Shown: positions 13,007 through 21,312, counted from the first letter of the stretch. The stretch: DNA of 64,000 nt from Aquabacterium sp. (GCF_016234775.1 NZ_JACRAH010000042.1:124001-188000); one strand, 5' to 3'. The notes: generated from the sequence alone by a model not told the origin. Numbers and translations: made by a program.

Positions 13007-13372
13007 TCAGCGCGAGACAGTCCAATTCGGGCGTTCGATGCGGGTTGCATCGAACGAGGCGTAACTCGCCAGTGGCGAGGCCACACCGTCCGCCTCAGGC
13101 AATGGCCCAAGCAGCGGCACAGCGGCAGACGGCAGGGAAACACCGGAGCAGCAATGGTGATCGTGATCGAGCATTGCCGACGCCTTGCCGGTTTCCTTGT
13201 CGCCACCATCATGATGAACGCCATCCGCATCAGAGTGATGGTGATGCACATGGTGGCCAAAATGATGTGATTGGCTCGGCGCACTTTCGTGCAGGCAGTA
13301 CGGTTCCATGGCAGCCCAAACGGCTTGGAACGGCAGCAATACCAGCAGGAAAATGGCAATCAATCGACGCAT
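13007..13372 (-). CDS. czcI: CzcI-like periplasmic metal-resistance protein
   Basis: ATG 13372 opens a signal peptide (MRRLIAIFLLVLLPFQAVWA). A start eight codons earlier would spoil it. The 121-residue product has PYCLHES and then a His/Asp-rich segment (SHHFGHHVHHHHSDADGVHH and DHDHHCCSG), matching the small CzcI proteins encoded ahead of czcCBA in Cupriavidus-type metal islands, where they influence regulation of the operon. It is probably periplasmic and binds Zn or Co. It sits between the P-type ATPase (42 bp) and czcC (163 bp) on the same strand. Confidence 0.85.
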   Translation of the reverse strand: MRRLIAIFLLVLLPFQAVWAAMEPYCLHESAPSQSHHFGHHVHHHHSDADGVHHDGGDKETGKASAMLDHDHHCCSGVSLPSAAVPLLGPLPEADGVASPLASYASFDATRIERPNWTVSR

Positions 13373-13414
13373 GGCGACCAGTATATCGGCAGGCAAATCA
13401 AAATCTGAGCCCGA

Positions 13415-15697
13415 TCAGCGTGACGAATTGACGCGCAGCAGCCGCAAGCCATTGCCAACGACCAGCAAGCTGGCGCCCACGTCTGCGAACACGGCCATCC
13501 ACATCGTGCCCAGGCCCGTCAGCGTCAGCACAAGGAACACCGCCTTGATGCCCAGGGCCAGCACGATGTTCTGAACCAGCAGCGCATGGGTGCGACGCGA
13601 CAGGCGCACAAAGCGCGGCAACTTGCGCAAATCGTCATCCATCAAGGCCACATCGGCCGTCTCGATGGCAGTGCCCGTGCCCGCCGCGCCCATGGCAAAG
13701 CCAATGTCGGCGCGGGCCAGCGCGGGCGCGTCATTGATGCCATCGCCCACCATGCCCACTGCACCACCTTGCTTGATCTTGCCCTCAATCGCCCTGAGTT
13801 TGTCCTCGGGCAGCATGTCGCCTTGGGCTTCGTCGATGCCCACTTGCGCCGCAATGGCGCGGGCCGTGTGGGCGTTGTCACCCGTGAGCATGACCGTCTT
13901 GATACCCAGTTCGTGAAGTTCCGCGATGGCCTGGCGGCTGCTGTCCTTGACCGTGTCGGCCACGGCAAACAGGCCCTGAACGCTTTCTTCGTCGGTCAGC
14001 AAGATGACCGTCTTGCCTTGTTCTTCCAAGGCGGTCAAACGTGCTTCCAATGCCTCAGAGCAGCGGCCCTGCTCATGGATCAGGCGGTGATTGCCCAAGA
14101 GGTAGGCCTTGCCACCGATGAGTCCCTTGGACCCACGCCCAGGTAGCGCCTCGAACGCATCCACGTTGTGCAGGGCGATGCCATCTTGTTGATCCGCAGC
14201 GGCCAAGGCGCGTGACACCGGGTGGTCGGAGCGGCTGGCCAGACTGGCCGCCAAGCTTCGAACATCTGCCTCACTATGGCCGTTCAATACGACGAAGTCT
14301 GTCTGCACAGGCTTGCCATGCGTGATCGTGCCGGTCTTGTCCAGGGCCAACCAAGCCAGCTTGCGGCCCTCCTCCAGGTAGGCCCCGCCCTTGATCAAGA
14401 TGCCTTGGCGCGCGGCTGCGGCCAGGCCACTCACGATGGTCACGGGGGTTGAGATCACCAGTGCGCAGGGGCAAGCGATGACCAGCAGAACGAGGGCCTT
14501 GTATACCCAGTCGAACCACACGCCTCCCATCAACAAAGGCGGCAGGATGGCCACGGCCAGTGCGATGGCAAAAACGACGGGCGTGTAGACGCGTGCGAAT
14601 TGATCGACGAAGCGCTGCGTCGGCGCCTTGGCACCTTGCGCCTCTTCCACGGCATGAATGATGCGCGCCAAGGTACTGTCGCCCGCCGCCGCCGTCACGA
14701 CGTATTCGAAAGAGCCCGACTCGTTGATGGTCCCGGCAAAGACCGCATCGCCCTGGGCCTTGTCCACGGGCAGGCTCTCACCCGTGATGGGTGCCTGGTT
14801 GACCGTCGAGCGCCCGCTGGCGATGGTGCCATCCAGCGCGATGCGCTCACCTGGTTTGACGCGCACACGCGCCCCCACGGCAACCGACTTGGCAGCGATC
14901 TCTTGCCAACTGCCGTCAGCTTGCAGGACGGTGGCGCGCTCAGGCGTCAATTGCATCAACCCCTGAATGGCGTTGCGAGCACGATCCAGTGACTTGGCCT
15001 CGATCAACTCCGCCACCGTGAACAGCACCATCACCATGGCCGCCTCGGGCCACTGGCCCAGCACCAGCGCACCCGTCACGGCAATGCTCATCAAGGCATT
15101 GATGTTGAGGTTGCCGTTTCGGATGGCCACCCAGCCCTTTTTGTAGGTCGTGATGCCGCAGGCCAGCACGGCAGTGACCGCTAGCACGGCGGCCAGCCAT
15201 GTCGGCAAACCCAGCCAGTGCACGGCCTCAGCAGCGATGGCGGCCGCACCGGCCAGGGCGAGCGGCCACCAGGGCTTGGCAGGTTCAGGCGCGAGGGCAG
15301 CGTCGGATGAAGTGCCTGTGGCGATTTCTGGCGTGAAGCCCAGAGATCGGACCGCATCGAGGATGGGTTCAATGGCTTGAGGCTCGTGTGACACGGTCAA
15401 CACACGCTGCATCAGGTTGAATTCCATGCCCAACACTCCGGCCATGCCGCCCAACCTCTTGCGCAACAAAGCTTCTTCCGTCGGGCAGTCCATCTGCATG
15501 ATGCGGATGGGAGTTTGTGTACTTGCCCCCATGGCCACGGGCTCGCCCAAAGCCACAGGAACAGGCTTCACATCATGGCTGCAGCAAGTCGTCTCGCATG
15601 ACGCAACAGGTGGCATGGCTGCCGGGGATGTCGCGCTGCAAGGCTCGTCGCCATGGGCATGGTCGTCGTGCGAATGGTGTTCGTGATGGCTGGACAT
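13415..15697 (-). CDS. cadA: Zn/Cd/Pb-exporting P1B-type ATPase (CadA/ZntA type)
   Basis: This ATPase pumps soft divalent cations out of the cytoplasm. The His/Cys-rich leader (SHHEHHSHDDHAHGDEPC) is followed by one heavy-metal-associated domain with MDCPTEE at about 69-75. The transport CPC motif is at 409-411 (VIACPCALV). It also has ITGES, phosphorylation DKTGT at 453-457, the SDHPVSRA loop and GDGINDAPA. ATG 15697 is preferred over ATG 15724, because the MerR-type promoter has its -10 box at 15723-15728, overlapping the outer ATG; the transcript should start near 15716. The product is 760 residues. It is divergent from cadR and upstream of czcI on the same strand. Confidence 0.92.
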   Translation of the reverse strand: MSSHHEHHSHDDHAHGDEPCSATSPAAMPPVASCETTCCSHDVKPVPVALGEPVAMGASTQTPIRIMQMDCPTEEALLRKRLGGMAGVLGMEFNLMQRVLTVSHEPQAIEPILDAVRSLGFTPEIATGTSSDAALAPEPAKPWWPLALAGAAAIAAEAVHWLGLPTWLAAVLAVTAVLACGITTYKKGWVAIRNGNLNINALMSIAVTGALVLGQWPEAAMVMVLFTVAELIEAKSLDRARNAIQGLMQLTPERATVLQADGSWQEIAAKSVAVGARVRVKPGERIALDGTIASGRSTVNQAPITGESLPVDKAQGDAVFAGTINESGSFEYVVTAAAGDSTLARIIHAVEEAQGAKAPTQRFVDQFARVYTPVVFAIALAVAILPPLLMGGVWFDWVYKALVLLVIACPCALVISTPVTIVSGLAAAARQGILIKGGAYLEEGRKLAWLALDKTGTITHGKPVQTDFVVLNGHSEADVRSLAASLASRSDHPVSRALAAADQQDGIALHNVDAFEALPGRGSKGLIGGKAYLLGNHRLIHEQGRCSEALEARLTALEEQGKTVILLTDEESVQGLFAVADTVKDSSRQAIAELHELGIKTVMLTGDNAHTARAIAAQVGIDEAQGDMLPEDKLRAIEGKIKQGGAVGMVGDGINDAPALARADIGFAMGAAGTGTAIETADVALMDDDLRKLPRFVRLSRRTHALLVQNIVLALGIKAVFLVLTLTGLGTMWMAVFADVGASLLVVGNGLRLLRVNSSR

Positions 15698-15722
15698 GGG
15701 GATTTGAGTAACCGTTTGGCCC

Positions 15723-15753
15723 ATTACACAACCTGAAGCTACTATAGAGTCAA
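15723..15753 (-). promoter_or_regulatory. MerR-type promoter/operator of the P-type ATPase gene
   Basis: On the minus strand, -35 TTGACT (15748-15753) and -10 TGTAAT (15723-15728) are separated by 19 bp, the overlong spacer used by MerR-family activators. The spacer contains the imperfect dyad CTATAG...CTTCAGG expected for a CadR/PbrR/ZntR protein, which would twist the DNA on metal binding. CadR is encoded divergently, 18 bp away. Confidence 0.8.
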
Positions 15754-15771
15754 GGGGTTTCTGGAGTTTTC

Positions 15772-16203
15772 ATGAAAATCGGTGAATTGGCCCAGGTGGC
15801 GCAGTGCACGGTCGAGACCATCCGCTATTACGAAAAGGAAGGCCTGCTGCCTGCGCCTGGCCGCACGGCAGGCAACTTCCGCGTGTACGGGCCCGAGCAC
15901 GTCGAGCGGTTGCGCTTCATCCGCAACTGCCGTGCGCTGGACATGAGCCACGATGAAATCCACACCTTGCTGGGTCTGGCAGACAAGGCGGAGCAAGGTT
16001 GCGGCGCGGTGAACGAGGTTTTCGATCAGCACATCGCCCACGTCGATGAGCGCATACGGGAGCTCACCCACCTCAAGCAGCAATTGGCCACCTTGCGCCA
16101 GCGATGCCAAAGCGTGCAAGCCGTGCAGTCGTGCGGCATCTTGCAGGGTCTGGCGGCCATGGAGGCTGAACCCAAATCAGAGCGACACACCCATCTGGGC
16201 TGA
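15772..16203 (+). CDS. cadR: CadR/PbrR-type MerR-family metal-responsive regulator
   Basis: This is a 143-residue protein. The N-terminal winged helix (MKIGELAQVAQCTVETIRYY) is the MerR DNA-binding domain, followed by the dimerisation coiled coil. Candidate metal ligands are Cys in EQGCGAV and the pair in RCQSVQAVQSCG, and a short His tail (RHTHLG). This pattern resembles Cd/Pb-responsive CadR or PbrR more than MerR itself. It probably represses the promoter at 15723-15753 without metal and activates it with Cd, Pb or Zn. A methyltransferase gene follows after 19 bp. Confidence 0.88.
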   Translation: MKIGELAQVAQCTVETIRYYEKEGLLPAPGRTAGNFRVYGPEHVERLRFIRNCRALDMSHDEIHTLLGLADKAEQGCGAVNEVFDQHIAHVDERIRELTHLKQQLATLRQRCQSVQAVQSCGILQGLAAMEAEPKSERHTHLG

Positions 16204-16222
16204 ACAGATCAAGAGGCACACC

Positions 16223-16843
16223 ATGCAAAACAAGGATCACTGGGAAAAGGTTTACACCACCAAGGCGCCGGACAGCGTGAGCTGGTTTCAAGCGCATGCC
16301 GACATGTCCATGCGCTTGATTCGAGCAAGCGGCCTCGGTCGTGATGCGGCCATCGTCGATATTGGCGGTGGGGCCTCCACGCTGGTCGATGACCTGCTGG
16401 GCGACGGCTATACCAACGTGACCGTGCTGGACCTGTCTGCCGCCGCCTTGGCAGAAAGTCAGCACCGTCTGGGTGCCCGAGCGGCTTGCGTCAAATGGGT
16501 GGAGGCGGACATCACCCGCGCCACCTTCGATCCCCACAGCATCGACCTCTGGCATGACCGCGCCGTGTTCCACTTCCTGACCGCGCAGGAGGACCGTCAG
16601 ACCTACGTCAAACAGGTCTTGCAGGCGCTCAAGCCAGGAGGCCACGTCATCATGGCGACCTTCGGCAGCCATGGCCCCACGCAGTGCAGTGGCCTGCCCG
16701 TCATGCGCTACGCACCGGATGAGCTGCACGCCGAATTTGGGGAGGCGTTCACCATGCTAAGCCACGAAGAGCAAATACACCACACGCCCTTCGGGAGCGA
16801 TCAGCAGTTCATCTACTGCATGTGCCGAAAACAAATGGCATGA
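16223..16843 (+). CDS. Class I SAM-dependent methyltransferase beside cadR
   Basis: ATG 16223 (MQNKDHWEKVYTTKAPDSVS) matches the usual start of this small family. A longer frame overlapping cadR is not credible. The 206 residues include SAM-binding motif I VDIGGGAST, the acidic residue ending strand 2 (VLDLS), EADI, and PGGHVIMATF after the fourth strand. Cysteines occur at QCSGL and near the end (YCMCRK). It is probably cotranscribed with cadR, 19 bp upstream. Proteins of this type are common in metal islands and may methylate a metalloid or a small thiol, but the substrate is not visible here. It is the last gene before the right terminus of the unit. Confidence 0.75.
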   Translation: MQNKDHWEKVYTTKAPDSVSWFQAHADMSMRLIRASGLGRDAAIVDIGGGASTLVDDLLGDGYTNVTVLDLSAAALAESQHRLGARAACVKWVEADITRATFDPHSIDLWHDRAVFHFLTAQEDRQTYVKQVLQALKPGGHVIMATFGSHGPTQCSGLPVMRYAPDELHAEFGEAFTMLSHEEQIHHTPFGSDQQFIYCMCRKQMA

Positions 16844-17184
16844 ACGCTTTGCATCGTGCATTTTCTCGACATCCACCACCTGCAGCTTTACCAATCAAGA
16901 GTGCTGGTGTGAGCTAATTCAGACTCTAGAGTCCATTGCGATCCCATGTGGATAGCCCGACTAGTAAGGGCTTCAAACTACGAACCATTCAATCGGCGCT
17001 ACGGTCCTTTTGCAGTGGGTTTCGAGAGCAAGATGGCCTTGATCGAATGGACAGCCCAACAAGCGGAAAGGTGTTGGTGACGCAATGTTTTTACGAACCA
17101 ACTCCGTAGCCAAATGAAACTTTCATTCGAATAGCTGGACTTGCTTTCATCGGATTCAGTGGACTTCTATGAAGCGGAAGGAGT
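16844..17184. other. Gene-free stretch inside the right end of the metal unit
   Basis: About 340 bp with no convincing gene on either strand. This is where istA would start in a normal IS21 element, on the minus strand, but I find no IstA-like sequence. A perfect inverted repeat, AATGAAA-C-TTTCATT, lies at 17113-17127. Diverged copies of the terminal repeat may extend into 17135-17184. Confidence 0.5.
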
Positions 17185-17253
17185 GGTGGTTTTGAATTGG
17201 AATGGCCGGTGGGTTTGAAATGGAACATCTGGTGCTTTTGATCGGAATACGCA
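17185..17253. repeat. Right terminal tandem repeats (three 23-bp units)
   Basis: Three abutting 23-bp units lie at 17185-17207, 17208-17230 and 17231-17253. Each begins GGTG, continues with TTTGA three bases on, and has GGAA at positions 14-18. The outermost ends CGGAATACGCA, the inverse of the left terminus at 2713. The arrangement is that of IS21-family ends. Confidence 0.75.
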
Positions 17254-17259
17254 ATAGAA
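17254..17259. repeat. Target-site duplication, right copy (ATAGAA)
   Basis: ATAGAA directly follows the right terminus CGCA and matches 2707-2712 outside the left terminus. Joining the two flanks through one copy restores a short gap between the ATPase stop and the lipoprotein gene at 17334. Confidence 0.8.
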
Positions 17260-17333
17260 GGCTCCCTCCCAAAGGCCGCCCCGGATATCGATAGAAAATA
17301 TGCGGCAAATCGGATAACTCACAGGGTGATGGA

Positions 17334-18092
17334 ATGGATCTCAAAAGACTGGCCGCGCTGGCGAGCTTGATCATGGTGGGCTGCGCAACGCCTCCGCCGA
17401 AGGAGGCTGCAATGGACTGGGCAGCATTCATCGCTTCCGTGCCTGGCTCGGTGATCAGCGACGTGGATTACCAGACCTCGACGCTCAAGCGCAGTGCGCA
17501 TCGGGCCAATACGCCAGGGCTGGCACAAACCAAGGCCAGCTTTGGCTCTTGGTGCCAAACCCATGGCGGTAAGGCCTCCGATACGCCGCTGTCGCCCGGA
17601 ACTGGCGTGGCGCAATCTTTCCATGTCGCCTCTGCGGCCTGGTCGAACCAGGATCTGGTCCTGCGTGGAGATCGTTACAGCAGCACGTCGCTGTTCTGCT
17701 TCGATGGCCAGGCGCAGTTGATGGCCGTGATGTTTGTCCGAACCTATGGCGGTTATCGCAACTCGCGCTATGAGCCGGACAAACTGCCAGCTCCGGTGAT
17801 TGCTTTTTACACGCCGGACCAAGCCGCCCAATTCGCGGATTTCTACAACGCCAAGGAAAAGGAGCGCAGCGACGCCATCATCAAAGAAAGCCAGCGTCGC
17901 TCAGATCGTCAGGCCGAAGAGACTCGCCGTCTGCGCAGTGCGCCGAAGGTAGGCGACCAGACCATGGAAGGCATCGTCATAGAGCTGCGTCCACCTCTCG
18001 CGTTGATCCAGTACAGTGCGCTTCAGCGCCAGATGTTTGGCAAGCCGCAGTCAGAGTGGGTGCCGATCACGTCGTTGACTGCGCCGCGCTGA
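17334..18092 (+). CDS. Hypothetical lipoprotein with coiled-coil segment
   Basis: This is a 252-residue protein. The signal MDLKRLAALASLIMVGCA places the lipidated Cys at residue 17, so it is likely anchored to a membrane facing the periplasm. The middle holds two cysteines (SWCQTH and LFCFDG) and aromatic-rich strands. Residues about 168-205 are a charged helix rich in Glu, Arg and Lys (KEKERSDAIIKESQRRSD) suited to a coiled coil, followed by a small beta region. Before the metal unit inserted, this gene lay about 85 bp after the AAA+ ATPase on the same strand, so they may once have been cotranscribed. I do not recognise the family. Confidence 0.6.
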   Translation: MDLKRLAALASLIMVGCATPPPKEAAMDWAAFIASVPGSVISDVDYQTSTLKRSAHRANTPGLAQTKASFGSWCQTHGGKASDTPLSPGTGVAQSFHVASAAWSNQDLVLRGDRYSSTSLFCFDGQAQLMAVMFVRTYGGYRNSRYEPDKLPAPVIAFYTPDQAAQFADFYNAKEKERSDAIIKESQRRSDRQAEETRRLRSAPKVGDQTMEGIVIELRPPLALIQYSALQRQMFGKPQSEWVPITSLTAPR

Positions 18093-18158
18093 GGCTGTGC
18101 TTTTCGTGGCACCGGGCTGACTACGGTCATTACGATAATTACGATAGTCACCTGGTGT

Positions 18159-18638
18159 TTAGCCTCGCTGGTGCGACTGACCACACCCATGGCAGAACCA
18201 AGTCTTGCGCCATTGATCTTTGGCTGCGCTGTACTCTTTGGCCTGGATGTGCCAGGCCTTCATCAGCAGCCAACCCAATGCGATCAGGCCCAAACCAGCA
18301 AGCGCCTCTTTCCAGTTGTGGGCAAGCATGGCGACCGCTGACATGTCCAGCCTGCAGCTCCGCTCAAATACGTCACAGGTCGTCGATGCGTGGTACGTGA
18401 CCGCGCCGCCAAGTCCATAGCTCACCACAAAAGGCAAAGGCGATGGCGGAGAGGGCGGTGCGCAATGCTGAGCAAGCAACGTGGCCTGCGAGCCGTGGCT
18501 GCTTCCCTGCGCAAACTGGCCATTCGACGTGAAGGCGATGTGCTCGGCTTGAAAGTGCTGTGTTCCATCGGCATGCACCACGGCCATCAGCTGAATGTGG
18601 GGGCTGCCGCAACGAGGACATTGCATCGACATGTTCAC
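18159..18638 (-). CDS. Zinc-ribbon membrane protein, hypothetical
   Basis: This is a 159-residue protein. It begins with CPRCGSPH (residues 7-14) and ends with CHGCGQSH, two Cys pairs that probably form one zinc ribbon across the chain. A hydrophobic helix (LAGLGLIALGWLLMKAW, about 111-128) suggests one membrane span near the C-terminus, with both Cys pairs presumably on the cytoplasmic side. The middle is Ser/Pro/His-rich. Its ATG overlaps the last bases of the upstream lipoprotein gene (18635-18638, ATGA), so the two form an operon. The function is unknown; zinc ribbons with membrane anchors are often signalling or assembly factors. Confidence 0.6.
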   Translation of the reverse strand: MNMSMQCPRCGSPHIQLMAVVHADGTQHFQAEHIAFTSNGQFAQGSSHGSQATLLAQHCAPPSPPSPLPFVVSYGLGGAVTYHASTTCDVFERSCRLDMSAVAMLAHNWKEALAGLGLIALGWLLMKAWHIQAKEYSAAKDQWRKTWFCHGCGQSHQRG

Positions 18639-19726
18639 CCCTCCGCTCCTTCGGTGTTGACGGTGCAGGTCAGCGTGGGATCGCCGCCCTCCATGTCAGC
18701 AGAGAGCACACCGACCTTGGTCAAGCGGCCATAGGTCTTGCCGTCCTTGCCTAACTTCAAAGCGGCTGCTTTCACCACTTCCTGCCAGCTGACACCCGGC
18801 ATGAAGCTGCGATAAACGTGCTCACCGCCATCGCGAGAGACGGCGACCTTTCGCACGGTGAGCCCATGAATCCTGAGGGGTTCGGGTAAGGTCACCGGTG
18901 TGATGCCTTGGTCTGGGCTCCATCCCGATAGCCTGAGTGCCGCCTCGGCTTGATCAAAGCGTTGGGTGATAGAGGCGCAAGACAGCGCCTGTTCAAGCTG
19001 GATCTTGGCCTTGCTGCCCCATGGCTGCACAGTTGCGCTGGCGCCATACCCGACCAGCCACAGATTCGTCGGCGCGCCAGGTTGCCAGCCGGTGTCGCGC
19101 ACTAGTTGCTGAATGAAACCTTGGAAGGCAAGTTGTTGCCTCTCGCTGATCGGTTGCCTGTCGGGAATGGCCAGCATCGGCGGTTTGGGCCCGGAGGTGC
19201 GCACGTTGCCGCTGTGTTCAATGGCGGTCTGTTGCATGAACAGATGCAAGTTGGCTGCGTTGTTGACCGCGTAACCGAGCGATTGCCCCCGGCAAACTGA
19301 GAAGGAGGGTACCGCTTCTGACTTGCTCATGCTCCACCAGATCGTGGCGGTCGCCGACCAACAGTCGTTCCGGACCCAGTCGGTCACCGTGACGGCCACA
19401 CGAGGAAAGTGAGTCTTATTCGTGCCGTCGTAGGGATGCTTGCTAAAGACACCTGCCAGAGGCGTCGTGCGGACACTCGGCAAGGCTGCCCTATCTTGGC
19501 GCTCGAAGTTGTCTGGTGCAGCAGCCTGAGCAGGCTTTGTTGAGGTACCCACTGACAGTCGCACCTTGGTTGACCCGTCGGGTTGCGCTTGTGTGGTGAC
19601 ACACCCTGATAGGGCCTGCATCAGAGCAAGCACACCGATGGATGTCATCAGGCGCAGGCTGGAGGCCTTGTGATGGCAGCGCGACTTCACGCTGCCCGTG
19701 GTGTTGAGTCGTCGCTGACTTTTCAT
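18635..19726 (-). CDS. Hypothetical lipoprotein in operon with the zinc-ribbon protein
   Basis: ATG 19726 is chosen for the purine-rich GAGGGAAG ending 8 bases upstream. A frame extension to 19762 would overlap the operator. The N-terminus is long and basic, then hydrophobic (MTSIGVLALMQALSGCVTT), giving a lipidated Cys at about residue 42 after an extended n-region. The mature region, about 320 residues, has paired cysteines (NDCWS with FSVCRGQ, ALSCAS and LTCTV) and a long central helix-rich part. No catalytic motif is apparent. It overlaps the zinc-ribbon gene by 4 bp and is divergent from the XRE regulator at 19800, which may control it. Confidence 0.6.
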   Translation of the reverse strand: MKSQRRLNTTGSVKSRCHHKASSLRLMTSIGVLALMQALSGCVTTQAQPDGSTKVRLSVGTSTKPAQAAAPDNFERQDRAALPSVRTTPLAGVFSKHPYDGTNKTHFPRVAVTVTDWVRNDCWSATATIWWSMSKSEAVPSFSVCRGQSLGYAVNNAANLHLFMQQTAIEHSGNVRTSGPKPPMLAIPDRQPISERQQLAFQGFIQQLVRDTGWQPGAPTNLWLVGYGASATVQPWGSKAKIQLEQALSCASITQRFDQAEAALRLSGWSPDQGITPVTLPEPLRIHGLTVRKVAVSRDGGEHVYRSFMPGVSWQEVVKAAALKLGKDGKTYGRLTKVGVLSADMEGGDPTLTCTVNTEGAEG

Positions 19727-19753
19727 GATCTTGCTTCCCTCTCGAATGTTATC

Positions 19754-19771
19754 TATAGACACGTGTCAATA
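19754..19771. promoter_or_regulatory. Palindromic operator candidate between divergent genes
   Basis: A perfect 10-bp palindrome GACACGTGTC at 19758-19767 is extended by near-symmetric TATA/AATA flanks. It lies midway between the lipoprotein gene (start 19726) and the XRE regulator (start 19800), 33 bp from the latter. This position suits autoregulation by the XRE protein and control of the divergent operon (inference). Confidence 0.5.
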
Positions 19772-19799
19772 GTGTACATATTCGGAAGACTCGCTGTCC

Positions 19800-20054
19800 A
19801 TGAGACCGAGTCGAAACCAATCGTTGATCGAAGCCTTGGGGGTGGAGATCAAGGTGCGCAGGTTAGAACTCGGCTTGTCGCAGGAAGACCTGGCGGGGCG
19901 CTGTGAGTTGGATCGGCCTTACATCACTCTGATCGAGAGCGGGCGCAAGCAGCCCACCATCAGCGTGCTGCATCGGCTGGCGGGGGCCTTGGAGTTGTCG
20001 CTGGCGGAAATGTGTGGTCGTGTCGAGGTGCGCTACCAAGCGACGGCGACCTAG
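19800..20054 (+). CDS. XRE-family helix-turn-helix regulator
   Basis: The 84-residue protein is almost entirely a Cro/CI-type domain: VEIKVRRLELGLSQEDLAGR then the recognition region ITLIESGRKQPTISVLHRLA. There is no effector domain, so it probably acts as a dimeric repressor. It is divergent from the lipoprotein/zinc-ribbon operon with a palindrome between, and sits next to the integrase at the island end. It may regulate either set. The stop at 20052-20054 leaves 55 bp before the convergent integrase. Confidence 0.8.
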   Translation: MRPSRNQSLIEALGVEIKVRRLELGLSQEDLAGRCELDRPYITLIESGRKQPTISVLHRLAGALELSLAEMCGRVEVRYQATAT

Positions 20055-20109
20055 GCAGTTCAAGTCGAGCTGAATGGGATTTGAGAAACTGGGAAACGTG
20101 CAGGCCACG

Positions 20110-21216
20110 TCAACCTAGTTTTTTTGCCAAATCTTCTGCTCTTGGGTGGTAGTACCTCTTCAGCATCCGCAGGTCCTTGTGCCCTGTCACGGCTGACAAC
20201 TCCAGCATGTTCGAGAGCTTGTCGGCCAGCCTTGACGCTGCCTCGTGGCGGCTGTCATGGAAGTGGACATCTTCCAAAAATCCTGGCACGGGCCTCTTCT
20301 TTTGAGCCTTGCAGTCCGCCAGGTATTGTTCGCGCGCCCGTTCAACGGCACGGGTGAAGCCCTTGCGCAGAGCCATGGCCGTGGTGCTGAACACCGGACC
20401 CACCCGTGGGTCATCGTTGCTGCTGTGCTCGTCTTCAAGCTCATAAGGCAAAGACTTCAGGATCGCAACGGCGCGCGTGGACAACGGCACCGTACGGGCA
20501 TCGCCGTTCTTGGTGTCCGGCAAGTGTGCCGTCTGCTTGTAGAGATCGACAAACTCCCACCGCAACGCCAGCAGCTCACCTCGGCGCATCGCGGTTTCCA
20601 GGGCCAGTCGCAACAAGGGAGCCAGCCAGGGGTTACGCGTTCCCTTGGTGAATGTCCCATCTGTGCGGCGCTCCCCGCTTTCCAGGTGGCTCAGCAGATA
20701 CCGCTCCTCGTCTGGGGAAAAGCGTCGATCTCTGGCCTTGGCCTTCTCTGGGCGCTTCACGTACGGAATCGGGTTGTCCACATAGATGCCCCATTCGCGG
20801 CGAGCGTGGTTCAGCACCGTGGAGATCACGTCAATTTCACGATTGACGGTAGCGCCCGACACCACAGCCAGGCGACGGTCACGCCACGCCGCCACGGCCT
20901 TGCTGGTGATGGCGGTCATCTTCAGGCTCACCAATGCTGCATCGCGCAGGATCACGTCGATCTTCACGGCCTCGATCTCAGCCGACTTCTTGCGGGGCGT
21001 CACTTCCTGCTTGTAGCGCTGCAAAATCTTGGCGAGGGTGTTGGCTTCGGCTTCCTTGCGGTCCACGAAGCCGGTGGTTTCCATCTCGCGCTCCAGGCCT
21101 CGCATCCACTTCTCTGCATCCTCGCGGTACATGAAGGTCTTGGTCTGTTGTGGAAAGCCATTGCGGCGCACCCGCGCTTGCCACTGCAACTCGCCTCTTT
21201 TTTTGATGTTGCCCAA
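20110..21216 (-). CDS. Tyrosine recombinase (integrase) of island 1
   Basis: The enzyme would insert and excise island 1 at tRNA-Pro. TTG 21216 is preferred as start: AGGAG lies 8 bases upstream, and the product then begins with GNIKKRGELQW, the usual opening of this integrase group. Starting at 21492 would translate the tRNA fragment and att region (it reads GVRGFEPPASTSRTQPD), which is an artefact. The 368-residue product has an N-terminal arm-binding domain, a core-binding domain around residues 75-165, and catalytic motifs: Arg in TAMRRGELLALRW, HDSRHEAASR, TGHKD and Tyr in KRYYHP. It reads away from the att fragment at 21313-21359 into island 1. Confidence 0.9.
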   Translation of the reverse strand: MGNIKKRGELQWQARVRRNGFPQQTKTFMYREDAEKWMRGLEREMETTGFVDRKEAEANTLAKILQRYKQEVTPRKKSAEIEAVKIDVILRDAALVSLKMTAITSKAVAAWRDRRLAVVSGATVNREIDVISTVLNHARREWGIYVDNPIPYVKRPEKAKARDRRFSPDEERYLLSHLESGERRTDGTFTKGTRNPWLAPLLRLALETAMRRGELLALRWEFVDLYKQTAHLPDTKNGDARTVPLSTRAVAILKSLPYELEDEHSSNDDPRVGPVFSTTAMALRKGFTRAVERAREQYLADCKAQKKRPVPGFLEDVHFHDSRHEAASRLADKLSNMLELSAVTGHKDLRMLKRYYHPRAEDLAKKLG

Positions 21217-21312
21217 GGTGTTGCTCCTGATTTTTGGTTGCCGCTGTCGCACCAGTGTCGCAAAAAATGAGGAAATCAACCAGTGGCTAAGCAGGCATTG
21301 AATGTCTGGTTG

